From the NCBI GenBank assembly GCA_009760855.2, contig WPIO01000134.1, forward strand, positions 816,501 to 855,000: a stretch of DNA of 38,500 nt. The letters are read 5' to 3'. Origin of the DNA: Cristatella mucedo. Taxonomy: Eukaryota > Bryozoa > Phylactolaemata > Cristatellidae. A program made the position numbers and the translations under genes. Each line of letters begins with the position of its first letter. Positions within the stretch are counted from its first letter, which is position 1. The notes under the pieces were generated by a model. That model did no database searches. It worked only from the letters and a program-made list of their open reading frames with translations, and was not told where the DNA came from. Positions 14,261 to 24,539 of this stretch are shown here, one piece after another.

Positions 14261-14303
14261 TGTTTGCTTGTTTGTTTGTGTGTGTGTGTGTGTGTGTGCG
14301 CGC
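14214..14303. repeat. (TG)n microsatellite with TTTG interruptions
   Basis: TG run broken by TATGTGTGTGTTTGCTTGTT near 14253-14276, ending in GCGCGCATGTGCGC, which can form alternating purine-pyrimidine DNA. Confidence 0.93.
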
Positions 14304-14446
14304 GCATGTGCGCACACGAATGAGCACTCATACTTAAGTGTGTGTATCTCTCGTGCTCAGTGTGTCACGTGTTCGTCAAGATCATGTGGGGCATGGGGCA
14401 TTGATCGATGTGACTTGCCACACCTGCTTACAAAAAATTATCTTCC

Positions 14447-14685
14447 TTTTAATAATAATAATACATTTGTATAGCACCCTCCAAGAACTGAATCTCTTTC
14501 TGGTCACTTTGCGGGTGCTGTAAAGAAATCATGAACAAATGATTAGTGATAACATTCGCAATGTCGCAATGTCATATCACATTTGTTAGATGTGACATGC
14601 ACAGGATCAAAATGTAGATGCAGTTAGTAGCAGCAGGTACAGTGTCAGCATATACAAGCACACAAAGGACAAATCACAAAGACCC

Positions 14686-14690
<5 letters not shown>
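14447..14690 (-). mobile_element. L2/CR1-like LINE 3'UTR, family 1
   Basis: Begins on the plus strand with AATAATAATAATACATTTGT and the tail (TAGCACCCTCCAAGAACTGA, ATCTCTTTCTGGTCACTTTG). It continues through ACATGCACAGGATCAA and GACCCACT as in the copies at 18401 and 36540. It breaks off exactly at a (TG)n tract, so no ORF remains. Confidence 0.8.

Positions 14691-14749
<59 letters not shown>
14691..14749. repeat. (TG)n microsatellite
   Basis: About 29 TG units located at the 5' breakpoint of the LINE 3'UTR fragment that ends at 14690. Confidence 0.95.
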
Positions 14750-15224
14750 GTAAGAAAAGTCCTGTATTTCTGTATTGCATTTAGCTAAGTTCTAGGCAAC
14801 AGTTGTGGCTGGGTTGAGGGCGTAGTGGCATTCGACGATTAATTAGTATTGCATTTTTCAATGTTCGGTGACAATTCATGCCTGGCGTCATTTCGTCCTC
14901 TCACGCTCCTCACACTTGTCGTTCGCCGTGCGCTAGTACACGGTCGCATAGAAAAGAATGTCCGGTCGAAGTTTTGCCGCTGCCAATCTAAACATGTGTT
15001 CGCTGGCGTGTGTTCGTTACATGTCCGTGGGGAAACTTCCATTGTAGCACCTTAACCGTGCTGACTATGAGTGTCAGTCACCTGCAGAGTTAAGCTGTGA
15101 GCAAAGCATCGTTCTGCCTTTACCTTGAGCCTGGCGGGAATCTTGCGTTGAACTGTAGCGGAACTGGTTTCCCGGGTTGTGTGGGATGTCTGGGTCGTGT
15201 TGGATGGTAGAGGCAAGTTTTCTA

Positions 15225-15635
15225 AATGTAATGTATCTCCGTCAGTAACTCCACAAAGTCATAAAGACCATGTGGGTGTTACGCAGGAGAGTTTTGTATA
15301 GCGCACTCACAGCCTAAGCGGCTTTCGGTACGCATTCGGTAGCCAACAGACTTCGTCTCACGCAACAAAGAGAAAGTGGGAAGCATAGCAGAGCTGGGTG
15401 AGCAGTTGAGGTAGTGAGTAGCATAGAAGTAGCAGTTCAGGACTGCTGAAAAAGATGTGCCATAGTCGGCAGTTGGAGAGTAGATGTCGTTGCGTAAGAA
15501 TTGTGGAAGCGAGTTCCACAGTCTAGGACCTGCAGAGCTAAAGCTTCTGTCGCCAACTGTCTTTAAGCGGAGGAATGGGACAGCTAATTTATTGTCCACA
15601 CAGGACCTGATGGCTAAATGACAGTTCACCGAATT
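15225..15635 (-). mobile_element. L2/CR1-like LINE fragment, family 2
   Basis: Minus-strand frame contains LAVPFLRLKTVGDRSFSSAG then PRLWNSLPQFLRNDIYS, the C-terminal block of an L2/CR1 ORF2 but distinct from family 1. Its 3'UTR ends ACTTTGTGGAGTTACTGACG then GAGATACATTACA. The last 200 bp are almost the same as the plus-strand copy at 20659-20890. Confidence 0.85.
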
Positions 15636-15835
15636 GAGATGCCATCAGCTAATACACAGTAGCTGACCCTTTTATAATGGACGGCTCCCTTGATGTCGGG
15701 ACTTCGGGAAAGTTCTGAAAACCAGTGGAAGCTATCGTCATGTCAACTATTGTACAATTACACAATTAGTCATTATTTTGGAGAAAAAACATTCACGTTA
15801 GCTTAAAATGATACCGGTTTGCAATCCTTTACTTT

Positions 15836-16150
15836 GTATTTACTTTTAGGTCCCTTCATTCTCTGGCTCCAGCCTATATACTATAACTACTCCCTAACCA
15901 GGCTATGCATCTTGCCTCTTGCTTTTCTGAATCAAATCGTTTAGCAATATCTCGTATGAACCTCACATCGTTTGGAGATCTTGCGTTTAGTCTATGTGCG
16001 CCCAAAGCCTGGAACTCACTCTCGACTGACTTCTTGGTGCTCAGCTTTGATCTTGAGTTGGCATAACCGGATGTCAGTGGCGGCAGGCTGGCTATCCTCA
16101 CAGCATTAGTCCTCACAGCAAGTCCTCGCAGCACTTCTAGCAGCCTTGCT
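15836..16150 (+). mobile_element. L2/CR1-like LINE fragment, family 1
   Basis: Contains TTTAGGTCCCTTCATTCTCT then GGCTCCAGCC, ACCTCACATCGTTTGGAGAT and GCCCAAAGCCTGGAACTCAC. These match the 3' part of ORF2 in the copy at 25686-25860, with frameshifts. It has no recognisable 3' tail. Confidence 0.75.
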
Positions 16151-16317
16151 TCCTTCCAAATGCACCTTCAAGTGCTTGGGATGCATACGTGCTTTAGTGC
16201 CAATGGTTTTTATAGAAGCAGCTTGCTTCAGCTGAACCTATTGAGATGAGAATGGACAGAATTTTAATTATTCTTGATTGACTGCTTACGGTATTCTCTG
16301 TGCATTTAAATATATAA

Positions 16318-16470
16318 TTCGTTTTAATATATAACACTCTAAGAGAACTTAATCTGTGTTCAGGCGCTTCACATATGCCATGGGGCTCAAACCCACGACC
16401 TAGCTGCATTCACCTTGACCTTGGTTGGGCCAAGAACCTTAACAGCTGGCCCAAACCAGCTCGACTTTTG
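16318..16470 (-). mobile_element. tRNA-derived SINE with LINE-like 3' tail (family B, copy 2)
   Basis: Same order as the element at 4574. Minus strand: TGGGCCAGCTGTTAAGG (A-box-like), GGGTTTGAGCCCC (B box), then tail AAGCGCCTGAACACAGATTA and AGTTCTCTTAGAGTGTTATA. It is flanked by AT-rich sequence at its 3' end. Confidence 0.73.
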
Positions 16471-17075
16471 TGATAGTGAACTTCCGTCAACAACTAGCAA
16501 CAGCTTTGAGCCATTAATGACTTTTGCAGCTCATTGAAAAGATTTTGCTCATTCAGCTCTGCTGAAGAGCCGGCCCTGGCTGAGTGCAACCAGGATCGAC
16601 TAGGCTGAATCGGTTCGCTTTTACGTGGAAGTAATAAGAACTTTCGATCCCCTTTCTAACGTTTGGCTTTTAAAAGGCACCCTAAAAAATTATTCGATTG
16701 TCGGACAAGTTGTACGTATTTTCATGACATTCCACCCACCCCCCTTTAAAAAAAATTTCCATCTGAAAACTAGTCTTGAATGTGGGAGCTAAAGGCCCCA
16801 ATTAGTATAGCATTAAAGGAAATTAGTCGAGCCTGCCCCCATGCTGCTAATGCCTTCGATGTACGCTGCTGCTGCTGCTGGTGCTGGTGCTGGTGCTGCT
16901 GCTTGCCTCGAGTGCAGTTTCCAGGCTGGGTGCCATGGAGTGCTGGAGCCCGAATGGGGGGCAGGCTAAAAGGGTTCTTGGGGCCGCTCGGCTTAGCCCT
17001 TCAGCCGACCTTCGGGGGGGGGGGGGTTGATCCCTCTCCCAATATGGTTTTTGGGCTTTAGTTCCTTTCCCTTGT

Positions 17076-17078
<3 letters not shown>

Positions 17079-17164
<86 letters not shown>
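17079..17164. repeat. (TG)n microsatellite, about 43 units
   Basis: Perfect TG run directly beyond the 3' end of the minus-strand family-2 LINE fragment that starts at 17165. A G12 run lies at 17014-17026, and a GCT/GGTGCT repeat at 16867-16901. Confidence 0.96.
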
Positions 17165-17165
<1 letters not shown>

Positions 17166-17700
17166 ATCCATTTGTAATTGTGTAACGCCAAAGCCATAAT
17201 GACCTTGTAGGTGCTATGCTGGAGGGTTTTCTTTGTGTTGCCCACCCAAACGATAGGATGATTTCAGCAGGGCTATAGAACCCTGCTGACTAAATCTCAT
17301 GCAACAAAGAAAAATTGAGATGCAAAGCTGAACGCGAGAGGACCGTCGATGAAGTGAGTAGTGTTGAAATAGAAACATAGAATTTCAGGAACAGAAGTGC
17401 CTTTGCCGGAAGAAGCAGGTAATGAGATACTGTGGTTGTGCAAGAGTTTTCGGAAGTGAGTTCAGGGGTGTGTGGCCCTCAAACCAAGAACTTTTGTCAC
17501 CAACAGCCTGTAAATGAAAGTGAACGTAAGGAACACAAATCTAGTGTCTTAAGAAGACATGAGGTATGAAGAGGTTGAATTTGCTGCACTAGTCTTAAAG
17601 GAGCTAGGTCGTGGCAGGCCCTATGGGTAAAGATGGAATTTTGCACAGCCCGAACATATTGAGTTACAAGAGTCTCGACTAGACAGGACCACGGAGCCAG
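17165..17700 (-). mobile_element. Diverged LINE fragment, family 2
   Basis: Plus-strand text such as CCATAATGACCTTGTAGGTG, CATGCAACAAAGAAA and AAGTGAGTTCAGGGG aligns with the family-2 copy at 15250-15540 (CATAAAGACCATGTGGGTG, CACGCAACAAAGAGA). Many substitutions show it is older. The 5' boundary near 17700 is approximate. Confidence 0.65.
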
Positions 17701-18400
17701 GGTTTTTTAACTACCCATTGATAAACAATTGCCCTGTAGGACAGGGATCAGACATTAAGCTTTCAGAAAAATCTTAAATCTTGAGTGGTTTTTGAAGGTG
17801 ATACCCAAGCTACAAGCCAGTGAAGACTGACATCCTGTTAAGAATGCCAAGTCATTTATTAAGGCCATTCGTCTAGGGTTTTTCATGTGAATATGCATTT
17901 GGTTTCATTATCATGAAGTCCGGGCATCCAGGACGTAATATCTGCATGGAGTTGTCTAGGTGTATCAACCCTTGCAGCTGATTCTCTGAGGGCCTGGATG
18001 ATAATTTCAGTGGGATGTTTTAGCAGAAGTGATGGTCAATGCATGCTGTTGGCCAGATATTTACCCTCTCCACAGGCTCCGTTTAAATTAGAGAGCAGCA
18101 ACTTCAGATCCTGAAGACCTACCTTTTTAGGCACGCCTTTACTAAGATCCCCTGTGCAGCAATGATATTAAACTTGCTATTTTCAAAGTACAGAATATGC
18201 TTTCTATAAACTCACTTCCTCTTGTTGCATAGCAAGCCATCGTCTGCTCTCAAGAGTTCAGATTTCCAAGTGCCCAGATGTGTGGCCCCGATGTGCTGAT
18301 GATGTACACCACCACCGAAAAGTTTCGAGCAGACTTCATTTATTGACAAAGACTCGATACTCTTACTGGTTAGAAGAGTCGAGAGCTAGCATCTGCACAC

Positions 18401-18429
18401 ATAATAATAATAATAATAATAATAATAAT
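18401..18429. repeat. (AAT)n tail of a family-1 LINE
   Basis: About nine and a half ATA/AAT units forming the 3' terminal repeat of the minus-strand LINE that follows. Confidence 0.92.
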
Positions 18430-18916
18430 GCACTTGATAGAGTACCCTCAGAGAACTGAATTTCTTTCTAGGCACTTTACATTTGATGCAAATGGAAACG
18501 CGATTGAATGGTGAGTAATATCATGCTTGATGAACAACATGAATAACATGGTTAGGGGTGACATGCACAGGGTCAGCATGCAAGTGTGGTTAGTGGCAGC
18601 ATGCACAGTGTCAGTACGCATAAGCACATCAAGGACGAATCACGGGACCCACTAAATGCTGTCCTAAATAGGTGTGTTTTTTAGTTCTTTTTAAATGTGG
18701 TCAAGTCAGGGGATGTTGTGATGCAAGTCGGGAGTGAGTTCCAGGCTTAGGGACCATACGAACTAAATGCACGGTCTCCAAAGGATTTGAGGGTTGTACG
18801 ATGTATTGGTAAGCTGTTGGATTCCGAAAAGCGGGTGGTACTATGCTTGGCCTGGTGGGGGAGTAGATCCGAGACATAGGCTGGAGCCAAAGAATGAAGT
18901 GACCTAAAAGTGAGCG

Positions 18917-18920
<4 letters not shown>
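18430..18920 (-). mobile_element. L2/CR1-like LINE fragment with (ATT)n tail, family 1
   Basis: Includes the terminal tail (GAGAACTGAATTTCTTTCTA then GGCACTTTACAT on the plus strand), full 3'UTR, and the minus-strand ORF2 end with YIVQPSNPLETVHLVRM-like and LTFRSLHSLAPAYVSDLLPH blocks. It is truncated at its 5' side exactly at an (AT)n tract (18920-19003). Confidence 0.87.

Positions 18921-19003
<83 letters not shown>
18920..19003. repeat. (AT)n microsatellite, about 42 units
   Basis: Perfect TA run lying at the 5' truncation point of the minus-strand LINE ending at 18920. Confidence 0.96.
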
Positions 19004-19006
<3 letters not shown>

Positions 19007-19194
19007 ATATAGCCGTACATATATATGTATAGCCAACCATCAAGCAGCAGCCTTGCTGTCACATCGACGAGCCGAATCAGAGACTGGCTTGCAGGCAAAG
19101 CACCCGTTAATGGTGTGGGCAGCATTTATTATTCATATGCAACTACATCTCTCCTCTCCTGCTGCTGAGTGTGGCGCATCCTTTTGAGCCGTAC

Positions 19195-19290
19195 TGAGTT
19201 GCTACTTTCATGCTACTTGCTTCCTCGGCAACCTTCGTGACATAGCCATGCTTCTCACTTTCTCTTTGTTGAGTTGAGATGTCTCTTTGC
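19195..19290 (+). mobile_element. Short family-2 LINE fragment
   Basis: TTGCTACTTTCATGCTACTT, ATGCTTCTCACTTTCTC and TTTGTTGAGTTGAGATG parallel the copy at 20678-20765 (TGCTACTTCCATGCTACTCA, ATGCTTCCCGCTTTCTC, TTTGTTGCGTGAAACGAAG). No tail. Confidence 0.55.
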
Positions 19291-19689
19291 GCACCATGAA
19301 TTCCTTAAGCTGTGCTGTGTAGAGTCTGGCCGTGCTCACGTTAGGAACAGTCGAAAATGTTCTGCACATTAAGCTCGACACAGCCTTTGTGACCAAAGCT
19401 GTCAGGAATCTTCCAGTAAATGTTAAGGGATACTAAGCTGTCATTGCACATGGGTATGCCAAGTAAATGAATCATTATTGTTGCAGTAGCATTGGTGTAT
19501 GCTAGAAAAGAATGTTTACTGTGTGCTTGTTTAAGTGAGTACGACATACTCAGTGACATTTTGTAGATTCATCCGTATGCCATAGACAGCAGCTAGCTTG
19601 CTCACAGTGTTAAAGAGCTGTCGCTGCATTATTCGGTTAGCACTTGACTAATTGACTACACAGTCTGGTCTGCCATGCATTTGTTACAG

Positions 19690-19790
19690 CTCTCCTTCGT
19701 CGGTCAAGACTGCGCCTCCATCCCAGAAGAGTTGGTGAAAAATTATGCAAATTTCACGACAAGACTCGACCTCAGTTTCAACTGCCTCTC
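19690..19790 (+). CDS. LRMDA: LRMDA-like exon 2 (first leucine-rich repeat)
   Basis: Acceptor TTGTTACAG precedes 19690 and donor GTAAGT follows 19790. The exon reads LSFVGQDCASIPEELVKNYA followed by NFTTRLDLSFNCLS, with the last codon split TC|G into exon 3. LSFVGQDC, the IPEEL segment and RLDLSFN are the opening block of LRMDA; LDLSFN is the LxLxxN strand of a leucine-rich repeat. Before the frame runs out there is no ATG in the open frame of this exon itself, so a separate upstream start exon is needed. A fragment of a LINE lies about 400 bp upstream. Confidence 0.93.
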
Positions 19791-20427
19791 GTAAGTCACC
19801 GTCTCGTCCAAGTCTTGTCGTGGCTGAGTCCCGATGATCTGGGGCTTAACTTTACTGAGATGTCCTACTTGCTGCTCCTCGTGGCCGTAAGGGGCTTTGC
19901 CGAATAAATTGACTCCTTCCATAACCACCTATTGTATTCGGTTCTTGCTGCAAATAGACACCCCGAAGAGTGACATTCAAAGTATGCACAACAAGTCTTT
20001 GCCTGTAAACAAGGCCATTCAAATTTCTGCAATAATTGTTCATAGACATAGCGTTTGTAATTCGAACGAAGCTAGTTTTACTGCGCATGCTTTCCCTTTT
20101 GTTTTGGGAATGTGAGTCTTTGTCGGCATTGCTTGTCCAGTTGTGGAGCCACGTCAATATTTCTCCATCCTGACCGATATGTTCTGCTATCATAGAGTCA
20201 GCAAAGGCGAACCTGTGTTCCCCGTCAGAAGAAAGTGGAGTTAAATGCGTTGTCTAGTCGATGTCGTTCTGCATGGTTATTATCTTACATGGCCTACCAT
20301 GCCCTATTCCTATGCTCTCTACCCCACTCGATGTTAGCGCACATCCTGTGTCTGTGTTCATCTGAAACTTTATTTTGGATGTTGAACAGTAGCATGGTCC
20401 TACTGACTAATGACAACTCGTTGACTT

Positions 20428-20502
20428 GAGTGTTATTAGTGTTAGTATTAGTATTAGTGTTAGTGTTAGGTATAAGTGTTATATTAGTGTTATTAGTGTT
20501 TT
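20428..20502. repeat. GTTAGTATTA-type imperfect tandem repeat
   Basis: Alternating GTGTTAGTATTAGTATTAGT and similar units with a 6-nt basic period (GTTATT/GTTAGT/ATTAGT). Confidence 0.85.
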
Positions 20503-20658
20503 TGTGCCTCAGGCACAAGTCCTTTGTGACCCATCTTGAACTCAGCTGTTAGGAAGTGGTCATCTGTTAAAGACATCTTTCTTGGCTTGTCAGCTGACCC
20601 ATGCATGCTCGACCTAAGCTACAGATGGTCGGCACCCGAAGAAGAAGCTCAGAATTCC

Positions 20659-20890
20659 ATCCTTTTCAGCGGTCCTGAGCTGCTACTTCCATGCTACTCA
20701 CTACCTCAAATACTCTCCTGACTCTGCTATGCTTCCCGCTTTCTCTTTGTTGCGTGAAACGAAGTCTGTTGGCTACCGAATGCGTACCAAAAGCCGCTTA
20801 GGCTGTGAGTGCACTATACAAAACTCTCCTGCGTAACACCCACATGGTCTTTATGACTTTGTGGAGTTACAGATGGAGATACATTACAAG
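20659..20890 (+). mobile_element. L2/CR1-like LINE 3' end, family 2
   Basis: Carries TTTTCAGCGGTCCTGAGCTG then CTACTTCCATGCTACTCACT, and the 3'UTR GAGTGCACTATACAAAACTC, TCCTGCGTAACACCCACATG and ACTTTGTGGAGTTACAGATG. It is nearly the same as the reverse complement of 15225-15450. Confidence 0.82.
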
Positions 20891-20924
20891 AAGCGGTCTA
20901 TATTGTAGGGTTTGATGGTGCCAT

Positions 20925-21013
20925 GATGTTGACGTGTTGATTGGTCATAGTTAACGACCAGATCTGCGTTTGTTAGATTCTTCATTGAGTCATGGCTAAA
21001 CAGTGAAAGTCAA
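20925..21013 (+). repeat. 89-bp direct repeat, copy 1
   Basis: Starts GATGTTGACGTGTTGATTGG and ends CTAAACAGTGAAAGTCAA. About 94% the same as 22728-22816, with five differences by eye including one single-base gap. It contains the imperfect palindrome TGGTCATAGTTAACGACCA. Confidence 0.9.
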
Positions 21014-22727
21014 GCATTAAATGAATGCAACATGATCGCATATTTTGTAATGCCGAGGGGAATGAAAGGTATTCTATAAGTTGTATATCTGTGTATGTCT
21101 GTATCTCAGTTCGTCTGGTGTTTTTTGTGTCTGTGTCTGCTGGCCTTGGTATATGGCTGCTTTTTCTAGTTACGATATTGCTGGCAGCACTGTCGTGTAA
21201 ATTGTGTGTATATTAAAAATAGGTGGGTTCATTTAAGGCTAGGGCCGACGTGGTAGGCACCAAAGGTTTAAATACCCCGAATTCGACTGATTTGTACCAT
21301 CTCTTGTACCCATAATTGTTTCGGGGTTACAGATCTCTTTAATCTGTAAAAAGACATATGAGTGCTGCCGCCGAAGGGTTCATCACATAAAAGTGCACAC
21401 CTAGTCCCATCCTGCAGTCACTGCTGCAGTTGAAGATGTGCAAGCATCGTGTCACGGGTTTCATCAAGAGTTGCTGCTTAGAGGATTGAGATACAGTTAT
21501 TCGCTTTCAGATACAGCCTTTGGTCAGTGTGATACACGTGACTCGATAGCTGTTGGCAAGGCTTGCCTTGAACTGCCCGAAGTGCCTGGCTTACTGATAA
21601 GAACTTTCTGGAACAGCTAGCAACAGGATCACCCCCTTCCCGACAAGCTTTGTGGTCAGAAAGCACTGCAGTTGGATTGTATAGTTGGTTCATTAGTTTT
21701 GGTCGGTTGTTCTGTCGCAGAGGTTGATAAAAAATTATAAGGGGAAAGTCGTCAGCTGCTCCGTGCAGCTCACGAATGCTAGCTTCTATGGCGGACCGAC
21801 CACGCCCAAGGTTGTGCCCATGCTCTAGTGGTACCTATCGCGCCTGCTGAGAGCCTCTGTACGTTTACATGCCAACTATCCCAGGTGACGATTCGAGTGA
21901 GCCTTTGGAGTCGCAGAGAAATAACGGTATACATTCTATCAGGCATCTGCAGTTTACCTTGCCAGCCCGAACCGATTTCGAGCATTGTAGGACTCCTTAC
22001 CTGTCGGTCCCTGCACCCTACCTCCCATTGAAAAAAGAGAACTGTCGATATGGCTGTGCTTTTTTGTGTATGTACCAAGCATTAAACTTGGTGCAAATCT
22101 GTACCATAACTGTATCCTACTATTATTACCAGCGTCTGTTGCAACGGGATATTTTAACATGCCGCTGCTGTCTAATGTGGCAAGCGGCAAACGGCCTTGG
22201 CTGCGACGTGACCTGTCACACTGTCAAGGGGCTGTACCCTGTTATTCAATGGTCAGCTTTGCATCGGATATTCAGATTTGGATATTACTACTGCCCAAGA
22301 TCTGGATTTTGCGACTGCTTAACTGCCTAACTACAGGAGATGTGGATTTGTCTCCCCCTTCCAGCCGAGATGACCAAGACGTTCGAAAATATGTCACTGC
22401 TGAGTCTATTGGCTTCTGTGGGTTGAACCGAGCACTCTGAGAGGCTAGGCTGACTTTAATTTCGTGAAGAACGGCCTCGTGAACTTACGTGCGCCAGTTA
22501 TTGGAAGATAAAGCTGCATCAGCATGAGCTGTTGTGTGCCGGCTGTCCTGAATCTTAGCCTGTTCGCAGGTCGAACTTTTTTTTTAGTGCATCTGATGAT
22601 TATATTCAAGTCCACTAGTCTCAGCATTTCGGCAATAAGTAAACATGCCTTGCTACTAGAAAAACTTTCCCTTGTTCGCCCGTAATCGCTTCCCCCCTTG
22701 CACTTCTTAGACTGCATTAATTACTAC
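21014..22727. other. Intron 2 segment between the 89-bp repeats, no recognised gene
   Basis: About 1.7 kb. Several ORFs of 60-150 codons occur, the longest at 21869-22330 (+), but none shows a domain or repeat-element motif. A palindrome-like pair TGCAGTCACTGCTGCAG sits at 21413-21429. It lies inside an intron of the LRMDA-like gene. Confidence 0.4.
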
Positions 22728-22816
22728 GATGTTGACTTGTTAATTGGTCATAGTTAACGACCAGATTCTGCGTTTGTTAGATTCTCCATTGAGTCATGGC
22801 TAAACAGTGAAACTCA
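22728..22816 (+). repeat. 89-bp direct repeat, copy 2
   Basis: Same orientation as 20925-21013, reading GATGTTGACTTGTTAATTGG to CTAAACAGTGAAACTCAA. Sequence outside the two copies does not match, so these are the repeat limits. Confidence 0.9.
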
Positions 22817-23344
22817 AACCAGAAAATGCAGTTACTCAACAAATTCTTGTCGTAGTCCTGCTGCAAACACGGTGGTGGTCCTCGAGTTTCAATTTTTCTC
22901 ACCATGGTTGTTAGCTTTTAGTGTCACGACCCATGGCAGGATGTAGTGCATAGGTCTATCGCAGCTGTACTCTTGTAGTGCAGATTGCTACTGGCCAACA
23001 CGGTTGGCGTTTCACAGTCAGCAATATGTAGTAGTGCTTGTTGGTGACACACACTGCCCTGTACTGATCCTCATAAATTCAGCATATTATCTATTTAGTT
23101 ACTTATATTGCAGGAGCCTCTTTACCAAGTGTGTGCATGAAGACATAGCGTTGACTTCGACTCGACTATACCATATTATTCAATGTTCAACTTGGCTTTG
23201 CAAGCATCCTTTTTTCCTGCTAGGCAACCACCTGTAACTGTTAATAATGTGTGATTGTCAATCATTACCAAATGTTAATACCGTTGGATTGCACCATTTG
23301 TAACGACCAGCTGATATTAAATTACCTTCACAAATTTGCTACAG

Positions 23345-23471
23345 GAATCTGACTTCATTGGAGGCCTTTAAGAACCTAACCGAGCTGGTTCTGGACAACA
23401 ATGCAGTTGATGATGACACGGTTTTTCCTCCTCTACCGTTGCTTCAAACACTGTCACTTAACAAAAATAAG
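23345..23471 (+). CDS. LRMDA: LRMDA-like exon 3 (leucine-rich repeats 2 and 3)
   Basis: Acceptor TTGCTACAG ends at 23344. The exon completes the split serine codon, then reads NLTSLEAFKNLTELVLDNNA and VDDDTVFPPLPLLQTLSLNKNK, and stops at a weaker donor GTAGCT at 23472. LVLDNN and LSLNKN are two successive LxLxxN repeat strands about 22 residues apart, the usual leucine-rich repeat period. The order LDNN, hydrophobic-P-x-L, LxLNKN follows LRMDA closely. A following intron of only 214 nt separates it from exon 4. Confidence 0.95.
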
Positions 23472-23685
23472 GTAGCTTTGCTTCACTATCCTCTACCACC
23501 TACAGGTCTGCCGCCACTGTAGTCTGCCACCGGGGAGTTACTTTATTTTTGTTATCATTATAATGCCAAATTGTTTGATGCTATGCTTTGGTCGATGTCT
23601 TGCAAGTAAGCCGTGCTGCCATTTCTGCTGCTCGTTACAAGCTGTGAAAGCAGTCTTTTTCTCAGTTTGTAATCTATGTTACCAG

Positions 23686-23825
23686 ATTGTCAACCTCTAC
23701 AGCTTCCTAGCTAAAGTTCGACTTAGCTATCCCACACTTTGCTACCTGAGTCTTCTTGGAAATGCAGCATGCAGGCATCAGTTGTCCTCACAGGATAACG
23801 ACGACGAAGATTACCAGCGCTACAG
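23686..23825 (+). CDS. LRMDA: LRMDA-like exon 4 (last repeat and acidic EDYQRYR segment)
   Basis: Acceptor TGTTACCAG ends at 23685 and donor GTAAGG starts at 23826. It reads IVNLYSFLAKVRLSYPTLCY, then LSLLGNAACRHQLSSQDNDD and EDYQRYR with the last arginine codon split AG|G. YLSLLGNxAC followed by an acidic stretch and EDYxRYR is the capping region of the leucine-rich repeat domain in LRMDA and is the single most recognisable block of the gene. The frame stays open upstream into the intron, so the acceptor, not a start codon, sets its beginning. Confidence 0.96.
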
Positions 23826-24317
23826 GTAAGGCATTAAGTAAACAGCAGGAGGCTGCCGCCTTTGTGTAGACCCCCACTGCCCTGTGCAAGCAATCAGTAT
23901 ATTGGCACATTGGCCTGTGTCTCCGTGTGTGCGTGTGGTCCTCTGTGTGCTTGGACCTGAGTGTGTGCACCTGAGTGTGTGTACACCTGCGTGCTTTCGG
24001 TGTGCACCCTTCGAGTGTATTTAACGTGTAAGTGGTGGCTTGAAAAGCAGCTTATTGCCCACTAATAATGTATGTCTTGAGAGTGCCGCCTGGCTCTCGT
24101 CCTGAAATGCACACTCGGCCCCATCCCTAACCTATATTTCCTCGATCTGAGTGAGAGCTGACCTGCTTGCCGGGGAACCTCTACTCGGCAACTGCGGTGG
24201 CTTTGCACCTCGGAGTGCAGAGTTCGCTTCCTCTGTGCGTTTTATTTTGCAAGCACGATGTTCTTACCAGTGGTGCCTTTGGAGGTAAAATAAAGAGCAG
24301 CTGATTTAACCACGCCG

Positions 24318-24346
24318 CTGATAGAGCGACAGAAGAGCCTTGGTGG
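24318..24346 (-). mobile_element. Short remnant of the family-A SINE tail
   Basis: CTGATAGAGCGACAGAAGAG then CCTT matches the tail of SINE family A at 10860-10880 and 26436-26455 (ATAGCGACAGAAGAGCCTTT). The tRNA-like head is missing. Confidence 0.4.
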
Positions 24347-24539
24347 GTTCACACGCTTTCTGCAGACTATTAGGTGTTGCCTGCTTCAGGACTGAAACCT
24401 GCTAACTAGGCCTGTGACTCGAGACAGCTGTATGCTCCCATTACCGGATGACGAACTAGCGAGAAGCTCTGTCTCTGGCCGAGCTCCTTTGTAACAGATT
24501 TGACTACCTGTGAGCTTGGCCGAGGGGGCAGCGTGGATA

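Noticed and set aside
21869-22330. 153-codon ORF in intron 2 as an extra exon or nested gene
   Set aside because: No domain, no codon-use signal, overlaps other-frame ORFs of similar length, and exons 2 and 3 already join in phase without it.
20925-22816. LTR retrotransposon with 89-bp LTRs
   Set aside because: The repeats do not start TG and end CA, no primer-binding site or polypurine tract is evident, and the interior has no gag/pol similarity; kept only as a repeat pair.
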